Assembly: GCA_051651625.1 (NCBI GenBank)
Contig: JBOFSQ010000103.1
Coordinates: 94,508 to 158,507 of the forward strand
Reading direction: 5' to 3'
Length of the DNA stretch: 64,000 bases
DNA from: JBOFSQ01 sp051651625
GTDB taxonomy: Bacteria > Planctomycetota > Planctomycetia > Pirellulales > Thermoguttaceae
Shown here: in pieces, positions 16,597 through 24,214 of the stretch
How positions within the stretch are numbered: the stretch's first letter is position 1
How the letters are laid out: the number at the start of each line of letters is the position of its first letter
Notes under the pieces: model-generated
Databases searched by the model: none
Seen by the model: the letters and a program-made list of their open reading frames with translations, nothing else
Told to the model about the DNA's origin: nothing
Translations under genes and position numbers: made by a program

Positions 16597-17129
16597 GCGA
16601 TAATGTTTTGACTCGTGCAAAGCAAGTGTTAACATTGCTGCTGCTCGCGTTTGCAGGCGTGACGTTAGCGGTGCAAGTCTCGAAAGAGTTTCGCACGATT
16701 GAGCCAGTTCGGCTACGCGATGGACTCAACGTACTTTGTACACACGCGACCGTTCGGTGCCCGACGTGTCTCACCATCGAACGGTTGACACACAATCTTC
16801 TCGAAACGGAGTTCGCCGCCGACCTCGCTGCTGGTACGCTCTCGGTTAGCGACGTAAACTACGAAGATGCGTCGATGAACGATCTGGCGGCGCGATTTGG
16901 AATCGCCACCGCGAGCGTTGTTCTCGTGCGCGTGACGGACGGCGAAATTGTCGGCGGCAAAAATCTTGCAAACGAATCGTGGAAACTCTACACCGACGAA
17001 CCCGCGTTCTGCGAGATGCTCCGCCGAGAAATCGTCGCCGCCCGCGACGGCAACTTTACTTCGCAAGAAAGAACCAGCGAAGAGATGATCTTCGATGACG
17101 ACGACAGCGACAGCATTGTCATTCCGTAA
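16593..17129 (+). CDS. ArsF-family protein, membrane-anchored thioredoxin-like
   Basis: A 178-residue protein with an N-terminal anchor (residues 11-28) followed by a domain carrying HATVRCPTCLTIE (Cys56-Pro-Thr-Cys59), a redox-type CxxC in the family annotated as nitrophenyl compound nitroreductase subunit ArsF. The domain continues VNYEDASMNDLAARFGIAT to a final helix and an acidic Asp-rich tail. ArsF acts with ArsE in reduction of nitro-arsenicals before export by ArsG; a direct reaction here is inferred. Coupled by ATGA to the broken thioredoxin copy. Confidence 0.78.
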   Translation: MSDNVLTRAKQVLTLLLLAFAGVTLAVQVSKEFRTIEPVRLRDGLNVLCTHATVRCPTCLTIERLTHNLLETEFAADLAAGTLSVSDVNYEDASMNDLAARFGIATASVVLVRVTDGEIVGGKNLANESWKLYTDEPAFCEMLRREIVAARDGNFTSQERTSEEMIFDDDDSDSIVIP

Positions 17130-17217
17130 ACCAGTGGACGCTGTGGACTGCGTCCACAATATCCATACCGCCCACCATACCTGTCAATTTTCGCAACTGT
17201 ACATTGTTTTTGGGGAG

Positions 17218-17370
17218 CCTCACACAAAGGCGCGAAGGCGCAAAGAAGAATTTTAACGCGGAAAACACGGAAGGACGGAAAGACGCAGAAGTTCAGCATT
17301 CCGCGACTTCCGTTTTTCCGCGTGTTCCGCGTTCTCTCCTCTTCGTGCCTTTGTGCCTTCGTGTGAGAAA
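17218..17370. repeat. Inverted repeat of CACAAAGGCGCGAAG type
   Basis: TCACACAAAGGCGCGAAGGC near 17220 is inverted against TGCCTTTGTGCCTTCGTGTG near 17350, with an ACACGGAAGGACGGAAAGAC/ GCGTGTTCCGCG inner part, so the region folds into one long hairpin. The same kind of hairpin is inserted at 14690-14823. No gene is seen. Confidence 0.75.
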
Positions 17371-17440
17371 AAAGAACCGCCATTGAATTATGCTGTCATG
17401 CGAAGCAAGAATGATTACAAAAATTGACCGTATTGGCATA

Positions 17441-17728
17441 TTTGCCCCGACGGGGCAGCCAACTCAATAACCGGCGGTAAGTGCAGCCGCGATAGCGGCA
17501 AGCGCAACCGCCGGTGACGCGAATGAAAATCAGGTGCGTCTGTAGGACGCTACCAAAACGTTTGAGTCAATCGTGCTGTCGGTAGCGTCCTACAGACGCT
17601 CGATTTTTGTGATGTCGCTACCGTAAGCTGCGCGGAGTACCGCTTGCATACGGTTATTGAAATTGCTGCCCCGACGGGGCAAAGACGCCAACGGCAACGC
17701 TGCCAAAGTCCGTGAACGGTTACAATTG
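17441..17728. repeat. Second copy of the GCCCCGACGGGGC composite hairpin
   Basis: GCCCCGACGGGGCAGCCAAC at about 17445 faces GCTGCCCCGACGGGGC at about 17665; ATAACCGGCGGTAAGTGCAG and TAGCGTCC/GGACGCTACC arms repeat the arrangement at 4496-4866. The right end is CCGTGAACGGTTACAATTG (17710-17728). The 640-base gap between the two ArsF-type genes is therefore repeat DNA, with no ORF I would support. Confidence 0.75.
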
Positions 17729-17770
17729 ACAGACACCTTCCACCCTGTTTACCAGAAAGGAACCACAACG

Positions 17771-18286
17771 ATGAAAACTTTGATGATGTGTTTTGTGATG
17801 ATGGTTGCAGCGATGCCGTTTTCGGCTATCGCCGCAGACGCTCCCGACGCGAAGCCGCCGTATTATCTCACCGATGCGGAACTAGACAAATCGCTCGGCG
17901 TAAACGCCGAAACTAAGACGCCCGCGACGTTCGTGTGGGTTGTTTACTTCCACCGCGAACCCGGTTGTGCGACGTGTCAACTTATGTCGAAGATGACGCA
18001 CGAAACTGTTCGCACACACTTCGCAGACACCGTGAAAGAACGCCAAATCGTCTTGCGATACCAAAACTTTGAAGACGCGAAGAACGCGGAGCTTGTCAAG
18101 AAGCTGAAGGTGAAGTCGCCGTCGCTGGCGGTGATTGTGGTGCGTGACGGCAAGATCGTGAAGGCGAAAATTGCCGACCAAATCTGGGCACTCGCCGCCG
18201 ACAAAGAAAAGTTCACCGACTACGTTCGCAAAGAGATCGACGTGTACCACCGCGAAACAGTGCCGCCACCACCGCCTCACAAATAG
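17771..18286 (+). CDS. Second ArsF-family protein, periplasmic
   Basis: A 171-residue protein with a cleavable-looking signal peptide (MKTLMMCFVMMVAAMPFSAIAA) and VVYFHREPGCATCQLMSKM, the FHxxxxCxTC pattern of the ArsF family (Cys66, Cys69). The rest follows the same fold: YQNFEDAKNAEL, SPSLAVIVVRDGKIVK, then a C-terminal helix and a Pro-rich end. It starts after AGAAAGGAACCACAACG. It is not a recent copy of the 16593 gene, since the two share only the motif-level pattern. A redox role in organoarsenical handling is inferred. Confidence 0.75.
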   Translation: MKTLMMCFVMMVAAMPFSAIAADAPDAKPPYYLTDAELDKSLGVNAETKTPATFVWVVYFHREPGCATCQLMSKMTHETVRTHFADTVKERQIVLRYQNFEDAKNAELVKKLKVKSPSLAVIVVRDGKIVKAKIADQIWALAADKEKFTDYVRKEIDVYHRETVPPPPPHK

Positions 18287-18329
18287 AAGCCGTATTGACG
18301 GTGGGCGGCGTGTTGACATCACGTTTGAA

Positions 18330-18533
18330 AATCGGAGCGGGAAGCGTAAGCGAGTGACAGAACAACCAGAACGCGAAGCCCCCGAACAAGAACGCGAAGC
18401 GTAAGCGAGTGCCCGAATCGCCATTGGGCGCAGAACTCGTCATTCCCGCGTAGACGAGAACAACGCAATCCCAATGGCAGGCGGAATGAAGCGTACTCGC
18501 GCAATGACGCAGAACGACCAACCAACGCCAAAC
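18330..18533. repeat. Left arm of a ~205-bp inverted repeat
   Basis: The sequence from AATCGGAGCGGGAAGCGTAA to AGAACGACCAACCAACGCCA is repeated, inverted and about 90 percent the same by eye, at 19866-20071. Short palindromes within it (AAGCGTAAGCGAGTG twice, GTCATTCCCGCGTAGACGAG) also occur elsewhere in the window. The two arms bracket the Cys-rich gene at 18896. Confidence 0.85.
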
Positions 18534-18895
18534 AGCGTCATTGCGGCGGCTCGCCGCTTCGCGGCACAGGAATACTGCCCGCCTTCATTCCGCCTGCCAT
18601 TATTGTCCGCCATAAAGTGGAGCGTATTGACTGCCTTGCCCTACGTTTACCGAACATGTCTAGTGAAATTGGGGCGAGACCAAATTGTTAAGATGGGGGG
18701 CTTGCGTAAACTGCGGGGGGGGTAAAATCTCGCGTGGCTTGAGGGTTCGGCGAAACTTTGCTGATTATAGCGTATGCTGCGTTATGGCGGCGGGTTGACA
18801 AAGCCCTTACCAAAAAACGAGCAGTCTTCTTGGACGGCGCGGTGCCGTTCGTGTGAGGCAGTTCAAGTGTTCCACCTGTAATGAGAGGAAAAGAG
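18534..18895. other. Non-coding gap before the Cys-rich gene
   Basis: About 360 bases hold no credible gene. CATTCCGCCTGCCATT near 18585 is inverted against CAATGGCAGGCGGAATG near 18471. A G-run (GGGGGG at about 18694 and again at 18713) precedes GGTAAAATC, which could be a -10 box, but no -35 is clear. A GAGAGGAAAAG ribosome site lies just before 18896. Confidence 0.5.
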
Positions 18896-19363
18896 ATGAC
18901 GAGAACCCTTTGTGTGCTGGCAGCGGCTGCTGCCTTGTGTGTCTGTGTGGCGAGCGTTTCGGCACAGGAACCTACGATGGCTCCGGGACCGGGTCACGTT
19001 CATGGTCACGGTCACGCTGTTCCGAGTGCCCCGTGCTCGTGTGGCGTTCCGGCTATGCGCTGCAATGGTTGTGTGCGTCGCTGCTGCGCGCCTGCCTGTT
19101 GTGCGTGTACGCCAGCCGATGTGTACTGTGATGGCTGCGCGCCTCGTTGCTGCGCCCCTGTCTGTGCGCCAGAACCATGCTGCGATTATCCGGTTGGGCA
19201 CTGCGGTCCCAGCGTGTATCGCGGCTGCGCGCCAGCGTATTCATGCTATCCGTACCGTGGTGCCAGTGTGCGTCGCGGCTGCGCGCCAGCGTATGGTTAT
19301 GGCTATCCGGCTTACCGTACCTATCGCCCGCGTCATGGCTATCATGCTGGTTACTGCTACTAA
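18896..19363 (+). CDS. Secreted Cys/Tyr/His-rich protein
   Basis: From the ATG at 18896 (155 residues) there is a signal peptide ending near VSAQE, a histidine stretch GHVHGHGHAV, then about 21 cysteines in CC, CxC and CxxC clusters (MRCNGCVRRCCAPACCAC) and a tail with two RGCAPAY repeats and many Tyr/Arg/Gly. Two DGCAPRCC-like units show internal duplication. The composition suggests a secreted metal-binding or cross-linked surface protein; no family is recognised. It lies between the two arms of the 205-bp inverted repeat. DNA codon use is normal for the region. Confidence 0.75.
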   Translation: MTRTLCVLAAAAALCVCVASVSAQEPTMAPGPGHVHGHGHAVPSAPCSCGVPAMRCNGCVRRCCAPACCACTPADVYCDGCAPRCCAPVCAPEPCCDYPVGHCGPSVYRGCAPAYSCYPYRGASVRRGCAPAYGYGYPAYRTYRPRHGYHAGYCY

Positions 19364-19407
19364 CCAGTAAGTAGTTTGCGAGTCTGGGTTAACTCCCTGC
19401 GAGTCTC

Positions 19408-19435
19408 GTAGGGGCAGTTCTTGAACTGCCCCTAC
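19408..19435. terminator. 28-base perfect palindrome after the Cys-rich gene
   Basis: GTAGGGGCAGTTC, TT, GAACTGCCCCTAC form a 13-bp perfect stem 45 bases past the stop codon. There is no T run, so it could be a factor-dependent or bidirectional terminator, or another dispersed palindrome. Confidence 0.45.
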
Positions 19436-20180
19436 AGGCGTTTAATTTACCATCGCTGGTGATTACAATCTTCTTCTGTGATGCGGGCCCGGGCAGGTGT
19501 CCCCACGCAAGCCTAACGATGCCGCAGGCTGGGATAGAACGCACCTTTGGTGTTTTGATTCGATGCGACGTGTGCAATCGTGTTGTTGATGCTTTCGCGT
19601 TCCGCCGCGCCGAATGACGAAACTCTGCGTCGAATGGCGATTCTGCCACTCGCTTACGCTTCCCGCTCCGATTCTCTGCTACGACGTCAACACGCATTCT
19701 ATTCGGATGGATTCCTGCTCCGCAGGAATGACGGTGATGTTGGAATGGCGGACGAGAATCGTCAGAGAACGGTTTAATGAAAGGCGATGAGCGACGGTGG
19801 GCATTCTACCGCAGTCTAAATGGGCGTCAATCGCGGGCGAGGAAGTTGTCGTGTTGTGCTGGTGTAGTTTGGCGTCGATTGGTCGTTCTGCGTCATTGCG
19901 CGAGTACACCTCATTCCGCCTGCCATTGGGAGTTCGTCATTCTCGTCTACGCGGGAATGATGAGTTCTGCGCCCAATGGCGATTCGGGCACTCGCTTACG
20001 CTTCGCGTTCTTGTTCGGGGGCTTCGCGTTCTGGTTGTTCTTGTCACTCGCTTACGCTTCCCGCTCCGATTCACCGCACGAAGTTAACACGAATTATAGT
20101 AAGCGTTCACGGTTGATTTCGGTTGTCGCACGCATAACAGCCCGAAACTTCGCTCCGCTACGTTTCGGGCTGTTGTTGGG
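19436..20180. repeat. Repeat-rich gene-free stretch with right inverted-repeat arm
   Basis: This stretch has no gene I can support. It holds CACTCGCTTACGCTTCCCGC (about 19641), GGATTCCTGCTCCGCAGGAA (about 19709), the right arm of the long inverted repeat (19866-20071), a GTAAGCGTTCACGG motif (20099) and a 13-bp hairpin AACAGCCCGAAAC/GTTTCGGGCTGTT at 20136-20174. Confidence 0.7.
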
Positions 20181-20308
20181 AAGAATATCTGTAGAAAAGC
20201 GAACACCAAAAACCGACATTGCCCGTAGGGCATCAACAATTCGCGTGTGAAGATTGTGAATGCCCTATCGGGCAAACGGATTTTGTTTTTGGTCTCGTTT
20301 CTACAGAT
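20181..20308. repeat. Long hairpin upstream of the ORF6N gene
   Basis: Arms of about 50 bases are inverted copies: ATATCTGTAGAAAAGCG... TTGCCCGTAGGGCA pairs with TGCCCTATCGGGCAA... CGTTTCTACAGATAT. A further TGCCCTACGGGCA lies at about 20312. The transcript would fold into one long stem about 100 bases before the gene. Confidence 0.7.
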
Positions 20309-20409
20309 ATGCATGCCCTACGGGCAAAGAAGACATCACCACCGTTCGTCGCAAGCAATGGCACGAATGTTCACGCTATCGCGTACAAAGTCAACGCGGG
20401 TAAAAAAGC

Positions 20410-21291
20410 ATGGAACTGATACTGAAACCGCAACAGATTGAGGGTCGAATTTTTACGCTTCGCGGCGTGCAGGTGATGCTTGACCGCGATTTGGCGGAGT
20501 TGTACGGCGTGGACACCAAGGTCTTAAATCAAGCGGTGAAGCGCAATATTGAGCGATTCCCTTTGCTTTTTCGCTTTCAGCTATCGGACGAAGAAAAGAA
20601 TGAACTGGTCACAAATTGTGACCGGTTCAAAAACATGAAGCACGCATCCGTTTCCCCCTATGCTTTTACCGAGCAGGGCGTAGCGATGCTTTCGGCGGTA
20701 TTACGCAGTGAGACCGCGATCAAAGTGAGCGTGCAAATCATTTCCGCATTTGTCGCAATGCGGAAAATGTTGGCGGGCAATGCCCTGTTAACGCAACGTG
20801 TAGACAAAATCGAAATCAAACAATTGGAAACCGACCAAAAAATTGAGCGGGTTTTCAAAGCGTTAGAAAATCAATCCGAGCCGCCGCGCGAAGGCATATT
20901 CTTTGACGGACAAGTTTTCGACGCCTACACGTTTGTCGCAGATTTAATCAAAAACGCAAAGAGCGACATCGTTTTGATCGACAACTACGTTGACGAAAGC
21001 GTACTCACTTTGCTGAGTAAACGCAAGCCGAATGTTGTCGCTACGATTTACACGAAAACTGTGAACAATACATTAAAACTTGATTTACAGAAACACAACG
21101 CACAATATCCGGCGATTGAAATTAAAACGCTTGCCGACAGCCACGACCGATTTTTGATTATCGACCGTAAAGAACTGTACCACATCGGCGCGTCGCTGAA
21201 AGACGTGGGGAAAAAGTGGTTCGCATTTTCAAAAATGGACTCGCTGATAAATGAACTGCTCAACAAGTTAGACCCGCTTTCGCCGGAATGA
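20410..21291 (+). CDS. ORF6N-domain protein with PLD-like C-terminal domain
   Basis: The 293-residue protein has an ORF6N domain at residues 1-115 (ILKPQQIEGRIFTLRGVQVMLDRDLAELYGV, FRFQLSDEEKNELVTNCDRF), a DNA-binding domain known in phage and mobile-element regulators. A coiled helical linker (about 120-155) leads to a C-terminal domain with DIVLIDNYVDESVLTLLSKR and DSHDRFLIIDRKELYHIGASLKD, the layout found in Bacteroidota-type ORF6N proteins, resembling a phospholipase-D-like fold with a single HxxxxxxD. It is probably transferred along with the KilA-N remnant next door. Confidence 0.85.
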   Translation: MELILKPQQIEGRIFTLRGVQVMLDRDLAELYGVDTKVLNQAVKRNIERFPLLFRFQLSDEEKNELVTNCDRFKNMKHASVSPYAFTEQGVAMLSAVLRSETAIKVSVQIISAFVAMRKMLAGNALLTQRVDKIEIKQLETDQKIERVFKALENQSEPPREGIFFDGQVFDAYTFVADLIKNAKSDIVLIDNYVDESVLTLLSKRKPNVVATIYTKTVNNTLKLDLQKHNAQYPAIEIKTLADSHDRFLIIDRKELYHIGASLKDVGKKWFAFSKMDSLINELLNKLDPLSPE

Positions 21292-21339
21292 CGAAGCGAA
21301 GTTAACACTGTTTCTCGATTCGTTGAGGACTATTGCCAA

Positions 21340-21880
21340 ATGAAAAATAACATCATTGAAGTGAAGGCAACGCCTGTAAAGACGCTTCAAAAAGAGGGCG
21401 TTGATTACATTTGCATTACCGATATAGCCCGACTCAAAAATCCGATTGAACCCAAAGATGTGGTGAAAAATTGGATGCGGCTGAAAAACACTTTGGAATA
21501 TCTCGGTCTTTGGGAACGGCTGAACAACCCCGACTTCAAAGGGGTCGAATTCGACCCCCTTCTAGCGGCGGCTGGGACGAATGCTTTTACGATGAGCCCA
21601 ACGCGATGGGTTGAAGTTACTGGCGCAATCGGACTTGTCACCAAAAATGGAGCCAATGGCGGGACGTTTGCGCAAAAGGAACCCAGACTTGAAGGGCAAC
21701 ATTCGTGATTACGCCACAATCAATGAGTTGATCTGCCTCTCCAACATTGAAAATCTGAATGCTGTTTTTATCAACGATGGATTGCCACAGAAAGACCGTC
21801 TGGTCAGATTAAATCAAATTGCCATCCAACAGATGCGAGTTTTGTGCGAAGTCGAGAATCGAAAACTTTTGAAAGGTTGA
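21340..21880 (+). pseudogene. KilA-N domain protein, internally deleted and frameshifted
   Basis: The first part (21340 to about 21680) reads as a KilA-N domain: ICITDIARLKNPIEPKDVVKNWMRLKNTLEYLGLWE and WVEVTGAIGLVTKNGANGGTFAQKE. The family then has a central helical domain of about 100 residues, which is missing. In another frame from about 21680 to 21880 the typical C-terminal part follows: PDLKGNIRDYATINELICLS and QKDRLVRLNQIAIQQM. So a deletion with a frame change at about 21680 has destroyed the gene. KilA-N proteins bind DNA and travel with phages. Confidence 0.85.
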
Positions 21881-21996
21881 CAACCTTCACGATGCCGACA
21901 TTGGAATGGCAATTCGGTCACTCGCTTACGCTTCCCGTGTCCGATTTCATCCGCTGCCATCAAGAACTTGCAGCGACACCACCGAGGTTTACGAAA

Positions 21997-22686
21997 ATGT
22001 CTTACGAATGGTTGATAGCTTTTGGCGGCGTGTTTTTGTTGGGGGTGCAGACTTCGATTAGTCCGTGTCCGCTGACGACGAACATTGCGGCGATTTCGTA
22101 CATCACGCGCCGTGCTGGGAACTCGCGCACGGTACTCTTTTCGGGCGGGCTGTACACGCTTGGGCGCGTGCTAGTTTATTTGGTGCTAGCGATTGCGATT
22201 CTCTCCGCACTCTTCGCGGGCGGCGAAGCGGTCACGCGATTTTTGCAAACGCAAATTCACGGCTACTTGGGACCAGTGTTAATCGTCGTTGGAATGCTAC
22301 TGCTGGGAATGATTTCGTTACCACTGGGAAGCGTCTCCGGCGAACGCGCACAACGACTCGCCGACGCGCTCGGCATTTGGAGTGCGTTACCACTCGGCGC
22401 GATCTTCGCACTTGCGTTTTGTCCGACGTCGGCAGCGACGTTTCTTGCGATGGTTACGTTTGCGGCGCAGTTTCAATCGAACGTCGCGTTTCCGGTCGTC
22501 TTCGGCGTTGGCACGGCGGTGCCAGTGTTGATCGTGGCAGGCGTGATCGCGGTCAACGCGAGCCTTCTCGGTCGCGCGTTCGCAATGATGCAAACTCTCG
22601 ACTGGTGGACACGAACCATCACCGGTACACTTTTCATCGTCATCGGTATTTGGTTCTCGCTCAAGTACGTTTATGGCGTTTTGTGA
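21997..22686 (+). CDS. ArsG-family arsenical efflux permease (CcdA-like)
   Basis: This 229-residue membrane protein has six hydrophobic segments and the two CcdA-type motifs SISPCPLTTNIAAISY (Cys24-Pro25) and ALAFCPTSAATF (Cys142-Pro143). This is the pattern of the ArsG family, efflux permeases for aromatic aminobenzyl arsenicals. With the ArsE-like thioredoxin and ArsF-type proteins 4-7 kb upstream it completes an arsEFG-like set, though spread out by repeats and insertions. The start at 21997 follows TTTACGAAA; a longer frame from 21844 begins in repeat DNA and is less likely. Confidence 0.82.
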   Translation: MSYEWLIAFGGVFLLGVQTSISPCPLTTNIAAISYITRRAGNSRTVLFSGGLYTLGRVLVYLVLAIAILSALFAGGEAVTRFLQTQIHGYLGPVLIVVGMLLLGMISLPLGSVSGERAQRLADALGIWSALPLGAIFALAFCPTSAATFLAMVTFAAQFQSNVAFPVVFGVGTAVPVLIVAGVIAVNASLLGRAFAMMQTLDWWTRTITGTLFIVIGIWFSLKYVYGVL

Positions 22687-22706
22687 ACGTCACGAGAGCT
22701 ATTCAT

Positions 22707-22724
22707 TAGACCTGTTCGGAAACG
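22707..22724. repeat. Solo end of the TAGACCTGTTCGGAAAC element
   Basis: TAGACCTGTTCGGAAACG is the terminal sequence of the MITE seen complete at 59270-59414. Here only one end is visible, 20 bases past the ArsG stop codon. Confidence 0.7.
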
Positions 22725-22785
22725 CGTCAATTTAGACTGTCTGGTGAAAGGTGCAAACCGCAACTTTTTTGAAAGGACGACAACA

Positions 22786-22956
22786 ATGAAAGAATCAAAT
22801 CCATTTTTTGCAACGCTTGCGGGAATCTTGTCGTCGTTGCTAGTCGTATTAGGGATGGTGACGTGTTGCGGGATGCCGCTTTTGGCGGGGATTCTCGCTG
22901 CGGTCGGCGTCGGCTGTCCGGCTGCGACAGAACCATCCCCCGCGCGGCCAGAATAG
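22786..22956 (+). pseudogene. Truncated copy of the Cys-rich membrane protein gene
   Basis: MKESNPFFATLAGILSSLLV and TCCGMPLLAGILAAVGVG match the first 43 residues of the 8888 gene nearly perfectly, and even the upstream AACTTTTTTGAAAGGAC leader is shared. After VGVG the frame changes to CPAATEPSPARPE and stops, so the later hydrophobic segments and cysteines are absent. It may still make a 56-residue one-helix peptide with a CC pair, but is more likely a decayed duplicate. Confidence 0.8.
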
Positions 22957-23377
22957 AAGTGAAACCGTCACAGGCACGATTGTACACTCCGCATCACAGT
23001 CGCTGCGGAGACAGGAATCCAAATCACACGCATCAAGCAAACGCGATAGCGCAAGTGGGAACGCTGGCGTCCCGACAAAATGCCACGCACCCCACACTTC
23101 CATAAATTGCCACGCTTGCGTTACTGGTATCTGCTATTTTTCCCGCAACGACAACACAACAGCGACTCTCTGCAAAATGCGAGTACCATTGCGGTAGATT
23201 GTTTTGGCATTGTCTCTTTGGCGTCTTCTTTGGCGCGCGGGATTGACGAAAAGTCGTGTGTGTCCTAGGTCAGGATGACCGACGGTGAGAGCCGCTGCGG
23301 AGTTCTGGTTACAGGACTTTTGTCCGTTCCAATCTCGGTTTTTGTACAAGACGTACAGATGAAAGGAGTCGTGTTTC
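22957..23377. other. Gene-free 420-base gap
   Basis: I see no supported gene here. The stretch contains AT-richer segments and CACGCTTGCGTTACTGGTATCTGC near 23112, but no matching hairpin or terminator. A GAAAGGAG ribosome site near 23361 belongs to the next gene. Confidence 0.4.
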
Positions 23378-23677
23378 ATGTCCACAATTAGTACGGGGCG
23401 GCGTCAAGCCCAAGGTTATGGCCGTTCGGCTGCCGCAGCGCAGACGCAGCGAGGAAATTCGCAGTCTAGTGCAGCGCGAACGAATGGCCGCAACGCCAGC
23501 AGTAACGCCAGCGGCAGGAGCGCAACGTCTAGAACCACCAGCGGTGGTGGTTCCGGCTGTGCCGCGTCGTGTACGTTTAGCTGCACGCCAAAACAGGCAA
23601 ACTGCGGCAACACGTCGTCGTGCTGCACTGGCAAGGCAACGTCGTCATCGGCGAAGGCGTATGCCGCAAACAGGTAG
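23378..23677 (+). CDS. Small Ser/Thr/Gly-rich protein with Cys cluster
   Basis: The 99-residue protein starts at ATG 23378 after GAAAGGAGTCGTGTTTC. It is basic and low-complexity (SAAAAQTQRGNSQSSAARTN) for 55 residues, then has six cysteines in GCAASCTFSC and NCGNTSSCC, then a Ser/Ala-Lys tail. No signal peptide is evident. I recognise no family; the Cys cluster and the nearby arsenic genes hint at metal binding, but the low-complexity composition limits confidence that it is a true gene. Confidence 0.5.
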   Translation: MSTISTGRRQAQGYGRSAAAAQTQRGNSQSSAARTNGRNASSNASGRSATSRTTSGGGSGCAASCTFSCTPKQANCGNTSSCCTGKATSSSAKAYAANR

Positions 23678-23820
23678 AGAAAGGTAGAGAAGGGGAGGCG
23701 GCCACTGTCCCTGTTCGTGCTGGAGACAACACGAACCTACCTTACCCATTGACACTGTTTGCGGTATTCACTACAATCGTCACCGTGCTTGTAGTTTGCT
23801 CCCCGAACTTCGGTGCGAAG

Positions 23821-24030
23821 ATGATTCGTTTCTCACCACGGAAATCCAGATCGTACTGCAGTGCAGCGTGGGTAACGCTGTTCGCCGTGCCGTTCGCTAA
23901 TCAGTCGGGTACGCAGCCGGTTGCCCAGACTCTTGTGGCTGATGTCGCGTGCGCCAAGTGCTGCAAGTGCAAGTCGGGCGGGACGTGTTCCTGCGGCGAC
24001 AACTGCAAGTGCGGTAACGCAGATGCGTAA
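23821..24030 (+). CDS. Metallothionein-like small Cys-rich protein
   Basis: From the ATG at 23821 (69 residues) the C-terminal 25 residues read CAKCCKCKSGGTCSCGDNCKCG, eight cysteines in CxC, CC and CxxC spacing, close to bacterial and eukaryotic metallothionein-type clusters. The first 45 residues are hydrophobic/basic and could be a poor signal peptide. The open frame extends back to 23620, so the start is uncertain. A soft-metal-binding function is inferred from the cysteine spacing alone. Confidence 0.55.
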   Translation: MIRFSPRKSRSYCSAAWVTLFAVPFANQSGTQPVAQTLVADVACAKCCKCKSGGTCSCGDNCKCGNADA

Positions 24031-24214
24031 GCGGTAACTATCCGTGATTGCCAGACGGGACTCTTGTGACACACGGTGACAACGCCTTGTTGCTGTGGTC
24101 GCGGGAGTCCCTATTTGGGACTGTGGCGTGGATTTGGGCGTGGTAGAATCTTGACCAGATGTTGATCTCACAACCAAGAGCGGTTGCGAAAACTTTAACG
24201 AAAGGTTACTTGCC

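Noticed and set aside
18330..20071. CRISPR array from the many short palindromes
   Set aside because: The repeats are not regularly spaced, the spacers are not of uniform length and no cas gene is nearby.
21340..21880. Prophage call based on ORF6N and KilA-N
   Set aside because: There are no structural, terminase, integrase or lysis genes; two regulator-like genes alone are not a prophage.
24126..24148. Promoter with TAGAAT before the radical SAM gene
   Set aside because: No -35 box at 16-18 bases; the nearest TTGGGA is 22 bases away.
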